Positions 17,368 to 26,755 of a stretch of 64,000 nucleotides of DNA are shown here, one piece after another; position 1 is the stretch's first letter, and each line of letters begins with the position of its first letter. Origin of the DNA: Bacillus_BA fengqiuensis (lineage in GTDB: Bacteria > Bacillota > Bacilli > Bacillales > Bacillaceae_H); NCBI GenBank assembly GCA_030813035.1, contig JAUSTV010000014.1, one strand, 5' to 3'. A program made the translations under genes and the position numbers. Under the pieces are notes generated by a model. It did not search any database. It saw only the letters and a list, made by a program, of their open reading frames with translations, and was not told where the DNA came from.

Positions 17368-19661
17368 AAATAGAGGTAAACGGAAGGGTGCAAGGAGTTG
17401 GCTTTAGGCCTTTTGTCTATTCGCTTTCAAAGAAATATCACCTCACCGGCACCGTCCAAAATAACAGAGATAGTGTCATCATCATCGCAGAAGGAATGAA
17501 CGACGGGTTAGTTCAAATGATGGAAGAATTAAAAATGTCTCCACCACGATTATCGAAAATAAATGAAATCATCATTTGTGAAATTGCTCCAGCAGGCTAT
17601 GAAGAATTTCTCATCGTTCCAAGTCAAGAAGATGGTGATTCGATTCCATTCATTTCTGTTGATGCGGCGGTTTGTGATGATTGTTTAGAGGAAATGACGG
17701 ACCTGTCCAATCGACGCTTTCAGTATCCATTTATCAATTGCACACAATGTGGACCACGCTATACGATAATCGAAAGCCAGCCATATGATCGACCGTATAC
17801 GACGATGAGAGAATTTACCATGTGTCCTCTTTGCCGGGAAGAGTATGAAGATCCCGCTAATCGTCGTCATCATGCACAACCCATCTGTTGTTCAGTGTGC
17901 GGACCCACTGTTATTCTTCGTAATCAAGCTGGTGAACCATTAGCAGAAAACCAGCAAGCCATTTCTCATACAATTGACCTTATAAAGAAGGGCCGTATCA
18001 TTGCCATAAAAGGAATAGGAGGCTATCACCTCGCTTGTGATGCTTACCAAGAGAGCACAGTGGCCCGACTTAGACAAAAAAAGAATCGACCGCAGCGTCC
18101 GTTGGCGGTAATGGTTCAATCAATCGATGCAGCCAGGAGCCTTTGTCACATTTCTGACCGCGAAGAAGAGATGCTGACTAGTCCGGAAATGCCCATTGTG
18201 GTCCTCACCAGGAAAGGGGACTTTTCTTTGCCTGCCAATCTATCACCGGGCTTGTCAACCATCGGTGTCATGCTCCCATATTCACCTCTGCACCATCTTT
18301 TATTTTGGGAAAGCGGGTTAGAATGTCTTGTCATGACGAGTGCTAATCGCTCTGGTCTCCCCATCCAATATAAAGCCGATTCTTTAGATGATTTGCAAGA
18401 AATGTGCGATTATTTTTTAACTCATAATCGACAAATCTATCTTCCTATCGATGATTCTGTTATTCAATGCAACGGAGAGAATCCATTATATTTGCGGCGT
18501 GCCAGAGGATTTGCTCCAGACCCAATCCAAACAAATTCCCTCGCAGACCAAATAATTGCCTTAGGCGGGAATCAGAAAAATACATTTGCGATTGGAAAGA
18601 AAAATCATGTTGTGATGAGTCCCCATATTGGTGATCTGGAAAATGAAGAAATGATTCATTGCTTTGAAGAGCAGCTTCATCATTTTAAGGATTGGCTTGG
18701 AGTGGAAGAAAAGTATGTAGCGGTTGACAAGCACCCTCTCTACGCCTCAGCCTCTATCGCAAAAAGACTCAATGGTAAGGTCATTCCCGTTCAACATCAC
18801 CATGCCCATCATGTTTCTTGTATGGAAGATAACGGACTCAAGGAGCCTTGTTTCGGCATTATTCTGGATGGAACAGGGTACGGTGAAGACGGGAACATTT
18901 GGGGATTCGAATGTTTATACGGAAATGCGGCTTCTTTTGAACGTCTGGCCCATTTACGATATGCGCCGCTTCCCGGTGGTGAAAGAGCCGTGAAAGAACC
19001 ATGGAGAAATGCAGTCGGCATGCTGCTTTACTACTGGCCAAAAGAGGGGAAAGAATTAGCCCATCAGCTTTTTCCTGATAAGATGAAAGAAATAAACGTA
19101 ATGGAACAGATGATCAAATTTCAGATTAATGCTCCATTTGCCGGTACATGCGGCCGGTTATTTGATGCTGTCAGTGCCATCTTGGGAATATGTTCAACAT
19201 CCACGTATGAAGGGGAGGCGGCAATTAAATTATCGGACTATATGAATGACATTCCTCATATGGACAGTCCAAAGGAAACGTATCCATTTCACTTACAGAC
19301 ATCCAATCAAAACGAGCTGCAGCTGGATGTATCTCCAATGATTTATCAAATCATTCAAGAAAAGCTTCAACAGCACTCCACAACAAAGATCATCCAAACA
19401 TTTCATCGGACGATCGTTTCGTGCTGTGTACAAATGGTTCTTACGCTTGTCGAAAATAGACCTGAATTAAATAAGACAGTTGTAATTTCAGGAGGTTCGT
19501 TTCAAAACATCTACCTGGCAAGAGAGATTCATAGATGTCTGCGAAAGGAAGGCTTTAATGTCTATACACATAAAAACGTCCCATGTCATGATGGCGGCCT
19601 TTCACTGGGACAACTTATTATTGCTGCTAAGACTGTTGCGCAGAACACATATGGATCATGA
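17352..19661 (+). CDS. hypF: Carbamoyltransferase HypF
   Basis: A 769-residue enzyme that makes the cyanide ligand of the hydrogenase active site with HypE, starting from carbamoyl phosphate. Domains in order: acylphosphatase (VNGRVQGVGFRPF, about 8-20), a zinc-finger pair (CDDC, CTQC, CPLC and CSVC, about 105-185), a YrdC-like domain (KGRIIAIKGIGGYHLACDA), and a Kae1-like carbamoyltransferase domain (VQHHHAHHVSC, about 481-491). All are present at full length. The start at 17352 lies inside the end of hypB. Confidence 0.95.
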   Translation: MRRALKIEVNGRVQGVGFRPFVYSLSKKYHLTGTVQNNRDSVIIIAEGMNDGLVQMMEELKMSPPRLSKINEIIICEIAPAGYEEFLIVPSQEDGDSIPFISVDAAVCDDCLEEMTDLSNRRFQYPFINCTQCGPRYTIIESQPYDRPYTTMREFTMCPLCREEYEDPANRRHHAQPICCSVCGPTVILRNQAGEPLAENQQAISHTIDLIKKGRIIAIKGIGGYHLACDAYQESTVARLRQKKNRPQRPLAVMVQSIDAARSLCHISDREEEMLTSPEMPIVVLTRKGDFSLPANLSPGLSTIGVMLPYSPLHHLLFWESGLECLVMTSANRSGLPIQYKADSLDDLQEMCDYFLTHNRQIYLPIDDSVIQCNGENPLYLRRARGFAPDPIQTNSLADQIIALGGNQKNTFAIGKKNHVVMSPHIGDLENEEMIHCFEEQLHHFKDWLGVEEKYVAVDKHPLYASASIAKRLNGKVIPVQHHHAHHVSCMEDNGLKEPCFGIILDGTGYGEDGNIWGFECLYGNAASFERLAHLRYAPLPGGERAVKEPWRNAVGMLLYYWPKEGKELAHQLFPDKMKEINVMEQMIKFQINAPFAGTCGRLFDAVSAILGICSTSTYEGEAAIKLSDYMNDIPHMDSPKETYPFHLQTSNQNELQLDVSPMIYQIIQEKLQQHSTTKIIQTFHRTIVSCCVQMVLTLVENRPELNKTVVISGGSFQNIYLAREIHRCLRKEGFNVYTHKNVPCHDGGLSLGQLIIAAKTVAQNTYGS

Positions 19662-19677
19662 AAGGCGGTGCAAGCAT

Positions 19678-19911
19678 TTGTGCTTAGGAGTACCTGCTCT
19701 AGTAATCAAAATTGAAGAAGATAGAGCCTTAGTGGATGTCATGGGTTCGAGGATGCATGTAGGGACCATTTTTGTTCCGGACGTTAAGGTCAATGATTTT
19801 GTATTACTCCATGCCGGACAGGCTATGACCATCATCGATGAGGAATATGCGCGGGAGAGTATGGAAGAATGGAGGAATGTGCTGGATGGTAAACATGAAT
19901 CTTTTTTCTGA
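19678..19911 (+). CDS. hypC: Hydrogenase assembly chaperone HypC
   Basis: A 77-residue chaperone that carries the Fe(CN)2CO precursor with HypD to the large subunit. The start must be the TTG at 19678, because HypC needs Cys as residue 2 (M-C-L-G-V-P) and AAAGGCGG sits upstream; any earlier start would bury that cysteine. The rest (MGSRMHVGTIFV, VLLHAGQAMTIID) is standard HypC. It lies 16 bases after hypF, and its last 26 bases overlap hypD. Confidence 0.93.
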   Translation: MCLGVPALVIKIEEDRALVDVMGSRMHVGTIFVPDVKVNDFVLLHAGQAMTIIDEEYARESMEEWRNVLDGKHESFF

Positions 19912-20992
19912 TCCAACATTGACCCGTCATTCGGTAGAAGCGGTGATTCGCTTAGCTGAGAGATTTAAAGAAGAAAAAGGCAGAATGCCGGTGTTCATGG
20001 AAGTGTGCGGTTCACATACGATGGCGCTAGCGAAAACGGGAATAAAAGCTAGATTGAAAGACCATGTCCGACTCATTGCCGGACCGGGATGTCCCGTATG
20101 TGTCACGGATCAGAAGGCAATCGATGCCATGATTCAATTATCGGAAGAACCAAACAGGATTCTTTGTACGTTTGGTGATATGATGCGTGTACCTGGTTCT
20201 AAGTACACCTTGATGAAGGGGAAAACAGATGGAAAGGATATTCGGGTCGTATACTCTCCGTTAGACAGCGTGAAAATAGCAGAAGAAAATCCACATAAGG
20301 AAGTCATCTTTTTAGGTATCGGGTTTGAAACGACCATTCCGATTCTTGCTCTTGCTATCCGTGAGGCCGAGAAGAAGGGATTAACGAATTATACCATTTG
20401 GATGACAACCAAATTGGTTGAACCTGTCTTAAGAGTACTCCTTGAGTCAGGGGAGGTGAAGGTGGACGGATTCCTCTTGCCCGGCCATGTTTCCGTCGTT
20501 TTAGGGAAACAGAGCTATTATTTTCTGAAGAGAGAGTACGATATGTCCGGAGTTATTTCTGGATTTGAGCCTGTTCAATTACTTAGCGGTATTTATAAAT
20601 TGCTGGAGCTTCTTCTCGACAAAAAAGCGGATATCGTCAATGACTATCCATATGTTGTCAAAGATGAAGGCAATCAAGCGGCGCAAAACTTGATGGAACA
20701 GTATTTAGAGTTTCATGATGAGGAATGGCGGGGCATTGGCATCATTCCCAAAAGCGGATTGGTCCTTAAAGAGCAATACGTTCGATTTGATGCCAAAAAG
20801 AAATTTAAGGTGTCGATCGGACAACCGCGAAAAACAAAATGCCGCTGCGGTGAAATCATTCGCGGTTTAATCACTCCGGAAGAATGTGTCTTATTTGGTA
20901 AAGGATGTACGCCATTTCACCCCATTGGGCCCTGCATGGTATCAACGGAAGGAACATGTGCCGCCCATTATCAATACATGAGGGAGGGATAA
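19886..20992 (+). CDS. hypD: Hydrogenase formation protein HypD
   Basis: A 368-residue iron-sulfur scaffold that assembles Fe(CN)2CO with HypC. Conserved motifs are CGSHT (Cys41), GPGCPVCVT (Cys69, Cys72) and the C-terminal cluster cysteines in CRCGEIIRG, GKGCTPF, GPCMVS and GTCAAHY. The ATG at 19886 has GGAGG 10 bases ahead; an ATG nine bases later is possible. It overlaps hypC, which suggests coupled synthesis of the two partners. Confidence 0.95.
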   Translation: MVNMNLFSDPTLTRHSVEAVIRLAERFKEEKGRMPVFMEVCGSHTMALAKTGIKARLKDHVRLIAGPGCPVCVTDQKAIDAMIQLSEEPNRILCTFGDMMRVPGSKYTLMKGKTDGKDIRVVYSPLDSVKIAEENPHKEVIFLGIGFETTIPILALAIREAEKKGLTNYTIWMTTKLVEPVLRVLLESGEVKVDGFLLPGHVSVVLGKQSYYFLKREYDMSGVISGFEPVQLLSGIYKLLELLLDKKADIVNDYPYVVKDEGNQAAQNLMEQYLEFHDEEWRGIGIIPKSGLVLKEQYVRFDAKKKFKVSIGQPRKTKCRCGEIIRGLITPEECVLFGKGCTPFHPIGPCMVSTEGTCAAHYQYMREG

Positions 20993-20994
20993 AT

Positions 20995-22005
20995 TTGGTT
21001 CAGCGAATCAGTTTAGCCCATGGAGAAGGCGGAGAATTAACCCGACAGCTCATACAAGATGTATTTATTCAATCATTCGGCCATACAGAGCAAGCAAAAT
21101 TTGATTCTGCCATCCTTGATGGCCAGTTACAGACGATAGCCATCACAACAGACAGCTACGTCGTAAAACCCATTTTCTTTTCAGGAGGAAACATAGGGAA
21201 GCTGGCTGTAACAGGCACAGTGAACGATTTAGCGGTAAGCGGTGCTGTTCCTCAGGCTATCACAGCCGGGTTTATCATTGAAGAAGGGTTTCCGCTCCTT
21301 GATTTAAAAAAAGTCGTTCAAACGATGGCAGCTGAAGCAGAAAAGGCAGGGGTAAAAATCATCGCCGGAGATACAAAGGTCGTCGAAAAAGGAAGTGCAG
21401 ATGGTTTATTCATTAACACAACAGGATTAGGGACCATTGGAGAAAAGCATCAACTGAAACCGGAGACGATTGATGAAGGCGATGCTGTGATCATAAGCGG
21501 CACAATTGGGGATCACGGTATCGCCATTCTTAGTGCCCGTCAAGAACTGGGACTGCTGACAGATGTGAAGAGTGATTGTGCGTCATTAAACCACCTTATT
21601 CAAGAACTGATGGAGAGAGTGGAAGGAATTCGGATCATGCGGGATCCCACACGCGGCGGATTAGCAACGACGCTTGTAGAACTTTGTGAAGATTTCCATT
21701 TCACAGCTGAACTAGAGGAAGCATCCATACCAATCCGAAACGAGGTTCAAGGTGCATGTGACATTCTAGGATTTGATCCTCTTTATCTAGCGAATGAAGG
21801 GAAAGTAGTGATGATTGTAGATTCAAATCAGCAGCAAAAAGCACTTGATATATTGAACGAACATCGATTAGGGATGGACGCCCGTGTAATCGGTCGTATC
21901 ACTTCCTGTGATCAGCATTCAGGGAAACTGCTTTTAAAAACCCACATCGGGACAACGAGACGTCTTCATCGTCTTTCCGGTATGCTTTTGCCGAGAATTT
22001 GTTAA
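20995..22005 (+). CDS. hypE: Hydrogenase maturation protein HypE
   Basis: A 336-residue PurM-like ATPase that dehydrates the HypF-delivered carbamoyl group to thiocyanate on its C-terminal cysteine. The ending PRIC supplies that residue (Cys336). N-terminal HGEGGELTRQL and the ATP-binding GDTKVVEKG are present. The start is TTG at 20995, two bases after hypD stops, with AGGGAGGGAT ahead of it; a longer open frame upstream lies entirely inside hypD. It closes the hyp gene block. Confidence 0.95.
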   Translation: MVQRISLAHGEGGELTRQLIQDVFIQSFGHTEQAKFDSAILDGQLQTIAITTDSYVVKPIFFSGGNIGKLAVTGTVNDLAVSGAVPQAITAGFIIEEGFPLLDLKKVVQTMAAEAEKAGVKIIAGDTKVVEKGSADGLFINTTGLGTIGEKHQLKPETIDEGDAVIISGTIGDHGIAILSARQELGLLTDVKSDCASLNHLIQELMERVEGIRIMRDPTRGGLATTLVELCEDFHFTAELEEASIPIRNEVQGACDILGFDPLYLANEGKVVMIVDSNQQQKALDILNEHRLGMDARVIGRITSCDQHSGKLLLKTHIGTTRRLHRLSGMLLPRIC

Positions 22006-22059
22006 GGATTTTGGGCATATGCATGGGATAGGATGAAACTGTCTTAAGGAGAGGACGTC

Positions 22060-22590
22060 ATGCAAAGCATCGAGTTGCTTAGACTGCAGCTGAATCATCT
22101 CGTTACTCAGGCACGTCATGATATTTATACACTTTCTACACTGAATGACTCATCAATGAAACGGCAAATCCTTCAACGTTTATGGGATACAATTTCAAAC
22201 ATTCATTTTCTTAGTGAGCTGTTGGCAAATCAAGCTTTAATGACGAGTTATCATTCACCGCCTGTACAACAACCGATACCCGTTAAATCGGGTATCGCAA
22301 ACCAGCAGCCGATTGCACCTATCACGCCATCACCCGCCCAAGGTGTTCCTCAACAAAATCAACGTACCTTTACCATTCAAGAACTAGCCAATTATGATGG
22401 GAAAAACGGAAAGTCTGCCTATGTGGCGGTAAATGGCATCGTTTATGATGTGACGAACAACAGAGCATGGGCAGCCGCCACTCATTTTGCTTTAACGGCA
22501 GGAAAAGATTATACGAAGGAATTTGCCTCTTGCCATGCGGGACAACAATCGATTCTAGCTACATTGCCAGTAGTAGGGAGGTTAACATAA
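22060..22590 (+). CDS. Cytochrome b5-like heme-binding protein
   Basis: A 176-residue protein. The N-terminal half (1-60) is helical and of unknown fold, followed by a Pro/Gln-rich linker (65-102). The C-terminal part (103-176) is a short bacterial cytochrome b5-like domain: FTIQELANYDG, AYVAVNGIVYDVT, then THFALTAGKDYTKEF. His142 and His159 are the likely axial heme ligands. There is no signal peptide. It sits between hypE and the hydrogenase small subunit gene, whose ATG overlaps its stop (TAATG). It is therefore a candidate electron acceptor or structural partner of the hydrogenase; this is inferred from context. Confidence 0.8.
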   Translation: MQSIELLRLQLNHLVTQARHDIYTLSTLNDSSMKRQILQRLWDTISNIHFLSELLANQALMTSYHSPPVQQPIPVKSGIANQQPIAPITPSPAQGVPQQNQRTFTIQELANYDGKNGKSAYVAVNGIVYDVTNNRAWAAATHFALTAGKDYTKEFASCHAGQQSILATLPVVGRLT

Positions 22591-23495
22591 TGGGCCAGCC
22601 TATTTTGCCACCAGAACCGATGACAAATGAAGCGATTGCCGCAAGATTAACAAATGCCGCAGCGGATAGGATCAAAAACGGGCTCATTCAAAAAAAGAAT
22701 CTTGTTTATTTAGAGTTAAACGGCTGCTCCGGAAATATCATTTCTTTATTAAACGGGCAAAACCCGGACTTCGAATATATGGTCAATTCAATGGTTCACC
22801 TTCTTTACAGCAATAGCCTAATGGCGGCCGAAGGAGAGAAGGCCATCGAGAGGCTCATGAATGCGTTGGGTGAAGACTATATTTTAGCCGTTGAAGGGGC
22901 TGTCGCGTTAAAAAACAACGGGTTATATAATGTCATCGGAAGCTGGAAAGGAAAACCGCTTACCGGTCTTCAAGCAGCAACCATGCTGGGAGAAAAAGCT
23001 TCGCATATTTTAGCGGTTGGAGCCTGTGCCGCGCACGGCGGGGTATCTGCCGCCAAGCCGAACCCTTCTGAATCAGTTGGCTTGCAGGATGTCCTTCCAC
23101 ATAAGAAGATGATTAAGCTGCCCGGCTGCCCGGTTCACCCTGACTGGTTTTTAGGGACATTAGCCCATTTATTATTGTATGGCGAGCCCGAAACCGATAA
23201 CCTTGGCCGGCCGTTAATGTTTTATAGTACGCTCATCCATGATCGCTGTCCAAGAAGACCTTTTTTTGACCGAGGCATTTTTGCCGAAAAATTAGGGGAT
23301 AAAACGTGTTTATTCAAGCTTGGGTGCCGGGGCCCGGTGACAAGGATCGATTGTCCGACAAGACAATGGAACGGCCATGTGAATTGGCCGATAGGGGATG
23401 ATACTCCGTGCATTGGCTGCGCCCAGTTCGGTTTTCCGGATGCGATGGCTCCATTCATAAGCTATGATACGACAAGGGTGGTAAAGGATGAGTAA
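22590..23495 (+). CDS. NiFe hydrogenase small subunit, cytosolic type
   Basis: A 301-residue electron-transfer subunit carrying the iron-sulfur clusters. There is no Tat signal, so the enzyme is cytoplasmic. The proximal-cluster motif is C46-S-G-N49 where most enzymes have C-x-G-C, a pattern I associate with group 2 (cyanobacterial HupS-like and Huc-like) hydrogenases. Other cluster residues are visible in VGACAAHGG, LPGCPVHPDW, HDRCPRR, KTCLFKLGCRG and TPCIGCAQFGFPD. The start overlaps the upstream stop by one base, and the end overlaps the large subunit by eight. Confidence 0.9.
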   Translation: MGQPILPPEPMTNEAIAARLTNAAADRIKNGLIQKKNLVYLELNGCSGNIISLLNGQNPDFEYMVNSMVHLLYSNSLMAAEGEKAIERLMNALGEDYILAVEGAVALKNNGLYNVIGSWKGKPLTGLQAATMLGEKASHILAVGACAAHGGVSAAKPNPSESVGLQDVLPHKKMIKLPGCPVHPDWFLGTLAHLLLYGEPETDNLGRPLMFYSTLIHDRCPRRPFFDRGIFAEKLGDKTCLFKLGCRGPVTRIDCPTRQWNGHVNWPIGDDTPCIGCAQFGFPDAMAPFISYDTTRVVKDE

Positions 23496-24894
23496 AAGAA
23501 TCGTAATTAACCCGTTGACCCGAATTAGCGGTTTTATGGAAATTGACGTCATCGTCGACCAGCATAAGGTCGTGGATGCCAAAACGAAAGGGAACTTATT
23601 TCGCGGCTTTGAGCAAATGCTGGTCGGAAGAAGCCCGTTTGATGCCGTGTATTTTACGCAGCGAATATGCGGCATTTGCTCAGCGGCCCATTCGATGGCA
23701 TCCTCGTTAGCTTTAGAGGATGCCCTTAACATCGAGCCGATGGAACAAGGGAGATATCTCAGAGACATCATCCATTGCTGTGAGTTTTTGCAAAACCATA
23801 TCCGCCATTTTTATCAATATACCGTTCCCGACTTCGTTAAAATCAATCAAAATCCGCTGTTTCAATCCGATCATGACGATTTTAGATTACCTAAAAAAAT
23901 CAATGAACGAATTTCACAGCATTATCTTGATTCCCTTACGATAAGCAGGCTGGCCCATCAAATGCTTGCGGTATTAGGAGGAAAAGCACCCCATAATCAT
24001 GGTGTGTTTATTGGGGGAATCACGACTCAGGCAACAGCCGAAAAAATCGTTCATCTCGATTCCATCCTCCAGCAAGTATCCGTATTTATTGAGGAAAAAA
24101 TGCTTCCGGATGTATATGACATCGCCCGCTATTACCCGGACTATTTTCGATTAGGCGGAGGATATGGGAATCTCCTCACATATGGTTCTTTTAACAATTA
24201 TAAAGAGCTGGGGACCCTTTATGTAGATCCTCTCGTTTCAACTGCGACCAGCACGGAGACATTTGACGAAAAGAAGATTCTGGAAAAAATTGATTACTCG
24301 TGGTACAAATCAAACGAAAATACGTATCGGCCAGATGAAGCAGTCCCAGAGCCTGATCAAAATAAAGAGAAAGGATATTCTTGGGTGAAAGCGGCAAGAT
24401 ACGATCATCTCCCCATGGAGGTTGGTCCGCTGGCAAGGCTGATTTTAAGCGGAAAGTATGACAATGGCATCTCCGCCATGGACCGGACGATTGCGAGGGC
24501 TCTTGAAGCGAAAAAGATTACGGAAATCATGAAAACATTCCTGCAGCAAGTCATCCCGGGAATCGACGTACAAAAGAAATATGAACTGCCGGAAACAGCA
24601 GCGGGAAGAGGGTTAGTGGATACAACGAGAGGAGCCTTAGGGCACTGGCTTAAAATTAAAGACAAAAAACTATCCTTTTATCAAATTATTACCCCTTCAA
24701 CATGGGATTTTTCCACTCGGGATGATAATGGGTATAGAGGAGTTGCCGAAGAGGCTTTAATAGGCACGCCTATCCAAAACCCTGACAAACCAGCGGAGAT
24801 TGGTAGAATTCTGAGGTCGTTTGATCCGTGTATGTCTTGTGCGACGCATGTATACAGTCCGGGGAAACAAGTAAAAACGATAAAGGTGTTTTAA
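23488..24894 (+). CDS. NiFe hydrogenase large subunit
   Basis: A 468-residue catalytic subunit. The N-terminal nickel motif is RICGICSAAH (Cys61, Cys64) and the C-terminal motif is DPCMSCATH (Cys448, Cys451, His454). A 14-residue tail after His454 is expected to be removed by the maturation protease encoded next. With the cytosolic small subunit this indicates an uptake-type, group 2-like hydrogenase that oxidises H2. The electron acceptor is uncertain. Its gene overlaps those on both sides, so stoichiometric translation is likely. Confidence 0.94.
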   Translation: MSKRIVINPLTRISGFMEIDVIVDQHKVVDAKTKGNLFRGFEQMLVGRSPFDAVYFTQRICGICSAAHSMASSLALEDALNIEPMEQGRYLRDIIHCCEFLQNHIRHFYQYTVPDFVKINQNPLFQSDHDDFRLPKKINERISQHYLDSLTISRLAHQMLAVLGGKAPHNHGVFIGGITTQATAEKIVHLDSILQQVSVFIEEKMLPDVYDIARYYPDYFRLGGGYGNLLTYGSFNNYKELGTLYVDPLVSTATSTETFDEKKILEKIDYSWYKSNENTYRPDEAVPEPDQNKEKGYSWVKAARYDHLPMEVGPLARLILSGKYDNGISAMDRTIARALEAKKITEIMKTFLQQVIPGIDVQKKYELPETAAGRGLVDTTRGALGHWLKIKDKKLSFYQIITPSTWDFSTRDDNGYRGVAEEALIGTPIQNPDKPAEIGRILRSFDPCMSCATHVYSPGKQVKTIKVF

Positions 24895-25361
24895 TGGAAA
24901 ACATAATGGTATTGGGAATCGGGAATCAATTAATGATGGATGATGGAATCGGCATTTATCTTGCCCGTGAACTGGATAAACGTAGTTGTGCATCGAACAT
25001 TAGCTACTTGGTCGGAGAGTCGGATATTGATTATTGCCTCGAACAGATGGCAGGAGCAACGTTTGTGATCATTCTTGATGCCGTCTTCTCCGGAAAGAAA
25101 CCGGGAGATCTATCCATTTATCCGCTTGCTGATTTGCATGAACACGACACATTACATATCTCGCCGCATAACCTTCACTTATTTCAAGCATTGTATCAAC
25201 AGAAAGATCAAATAAAAGGGTTTCTCATCGGAGTGGAGCCTCATGAAATCAAGTTTCATATTGGGCTGAGTCAACCATTGACTCAAAAATGGGACTTGGT
25301 TTTAGAGGCTGTAAAAGAAACCATTGAAGAGATCATTGCAAAAGAGGAGGGGGATGCATAA
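24894..25361 (+). CDS. Hydrogenase maturation protease (HupD/HyaD type)
   Basis: A 155-residue endopeptidase that trims the C-terminal tail of the large subunit once nickel is bound. It has GIGNQLMMDDGIG at the N-terminus with the nickel-sensing acidic residue, ILDAVFSGKKPGD in the middle, and the histidine of LHISPHNLH. The ATG overlaps the large subunit stop (TAATG); a longer open frame upstream lies inside that gene. It is the last clear hydrogenase gene of the operon. Confidence 0.92.
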   Translation: MENIMVLGIGNQLMMDDGIGIYLARELDKRSCASNISYLVGESDIDYCLEQMAGATFVIILDAVFSGKKPGDLSIYPLADLHEHDTLHISPHNLHLFQALYQQKDQIKGFLIGVEPHEIKFHIGLSQPLTQKWDLVLEAVKETIEEIIAKEEGDA

Positions 25362-25419
25362 GATTTTTTTTATTTTTTCTCATAGCATGATTAAAGGTCA
25401 TATTGATAAGGAGCATGTT

Positions 25420-26151
25420 ATGTATAACTATTATCTTAGGACTAATATGACTCATCCGAGTGTTGTTTCCTTTGCGAGGGGAGATGTAACGGGAGATCTA
25501 GTTCCGGATAATGTATATTTGACGGGTATAAGGACTTCGGATAGTCCATTGACTCAAAATATTACCCTTCTTATCCAGGATGGAAGAACAGGCGTGATAA
25601 CAAGTGTCCCGCTTCGTGAAAATGCAGGTTATAATCCTTCTTTGTTCTTAGGGGATTTTACCGGGAATGGTGCAGCAGATATTTTAATAAGTATTACTAC
25701 AGGCGGCAGCGGCGGAATTATGTACCATTATGTTTACAGCTTCCTGAATAATAAAGCACAATTACTTTTTGATTTTAATGTGTATAATGAGCAATACCAA
25801 TACGAGGTCACTTATCAAGATAACTACAAAGTTGAAGTGATCAGCAAAGAAAATAATAAAAAGTACATTATAGATATTTCTACAAAAGGTGATGAGTATT
25901 TGAATGAAATATATGATGAAAACGGCAAGCTGAAAAGTCCCATCAATGGTTTTGTGAATCCTTTAAGCGGCTTGTATCCGGTGGATTTTGATTCAAATAA
26001 AGTTTATGAGCTATTAGCATATCAAAAAATAGCGGGAAGATACAATGCAGACTCTTTAGGTTTTGTTTTAAACACTTTAGGGTGGAAAGAGAATAGATTT
26101 GTTTTACAGAATCAGTATGTAGCTATTTTAGGATCTACTGAATCAAGCTAA
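25420..26151 (+). CDS. FG-GAP/VCBS-like repeat protein
   Basis: A 243-residue protein. ATAAGGAG precedes the ATG at 25420; the open frame extends upstream but without a site. Two segments, DVTGDLVPDNVYLTG and DFTGNGAADILISIT, resemble calcium-binding FG-GAP/VCBS repeats of beta-propeller proteins. No signal peptide is evident, which is odd for this type. It follows the hydrogenase protease by 58 bases and could be read from the same promoter, but nothing in it suggests a hydrogenase role. Confidence 0.7.
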   Translation: MYNYYLRTNMTHPSVVSFARGDVTGDLVPDNVYLTGIRTSDSPLTQNITLLIQDGRTGVITSVPLRENAGYNPSLFLGDFTGNGAADILISITTGGSGGIMYHYVYSFLNNKAQLLFDFNVYNEQYQYEVTYQDNYKVEVISKENNKKYIIDISTKGDEYLNEIYDENGKLKSPINGFVNPLSGLYPVDFDSNKVYELLAYQKIAGRYNADSLGFVLNTLGWKENRFVLQNQYVAILGSTESS

Positions 26152-26164
26152 GGAAGAACTCCAT

Positions 26165-26194
26165 TTGATATTCTTTCCCTCCATTTGTTATAAT
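26165..26194 (+). promoter_or_regulatory. SigA-type promoter of yabR-like gene
   Basis: -35 TTGATA (26165-26170) and -10 TATAAT (26189-26194) with an 18-base spacer, ahead of the S1-domain gene. Confidence 0.7.
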
Positions 26195-26232
26195 GAATTG
26201 TTTTTAACATTATTGAGGGGGAACATTTTGTT

Positions 26233-26682
26233 ATGTCGATCGAAGTAGGCAGCAAGGTAAAAGGTAAAGTAACAGGCATCACCAATTTTGGAGCATTCGT
26301 AGAATTGCCGGGAGGCTTAACGGGTCTTGTCCACATTAGTGAGGTAGCGGACAGCTACGTAAAAGACGTGAATGACCATCTCAAAGTAGGCGACGAGGTT
26401 GAAGTGAAAGTGATGAGTGAGAAAGACGGAAAAATTGCTTTGTCCATCAAAAAAGCAATAGATAGACCGGAAGGAAAAACCGATTCTTATTCCCAACGCC
26501 CGCCGCGTCAAAGACGAGGAGATGGCCGTTCCAAAGACTTCCGTCCAAAAAACGATTTCCAGAAAAAGGAAACTTTTGAAGACAAAATGTCACGTTTTTT
26601 AAAGTCCAGCGAAGAGAATTTATCTTCCCTCAAACGTAACACGGAAACAAAACGAGGCGGTAGAGGCGGTAGACGAGGATAA
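26233..26682 (+). CDS. S1 domain RNA-binding protein, YabR-like
   Basis: A 149-residue protein with one S1 domain (EVGSKVKGKVTGITNFGAFV through KIALSIKKA, residues 4-75) followed by a basic, disordered Arg/Gly-rich tail that ends with the YabR-type pattern FEDKMSRFLKSSEENLSSLK and GGRGGRRG. YabR in B. subtilis lies near divIC. Here it stands alone behind its own promoter, so it may be a second copy or a relocated gene. It probably acts on RNA or ribosomes. Confidence 0.85.
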   Translation: MSIEVGSKVKGKVTGITNFGAFVELPGGLTGLVHISEVADSYVKDVNDHLKVGDEVEVKVMSEKDGKIALSIKKAIDRPEGKTDSYSQRPPRQRRGDGRSKDFRPKNDFQKKETFEDKMSRFLKSSEENLSSLKRNTETKRGGRGGRRG

Positions 26683-26710
26683 ACCGCTGCGTTTTGTTTC
26701 ATGCTTCCAT

Positions 26711-26750
26711 AGATAAAGGCAAGCCTGCATAGACGGGCTTGTCTTCTTTC
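26711..26750 (+). terminator. Terminator after yabR-like gene; left copy of a flanking repeat
   Basis: The stem AAGGCAAGCC / GGGCTTGTCTT ends the yabR-like transcript. Nearly the same sequence recurs at 34084-34122, on the other side of the TOMM segment. Confidence 0.7.
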
Positions 26751-26755
26751 ATGTA

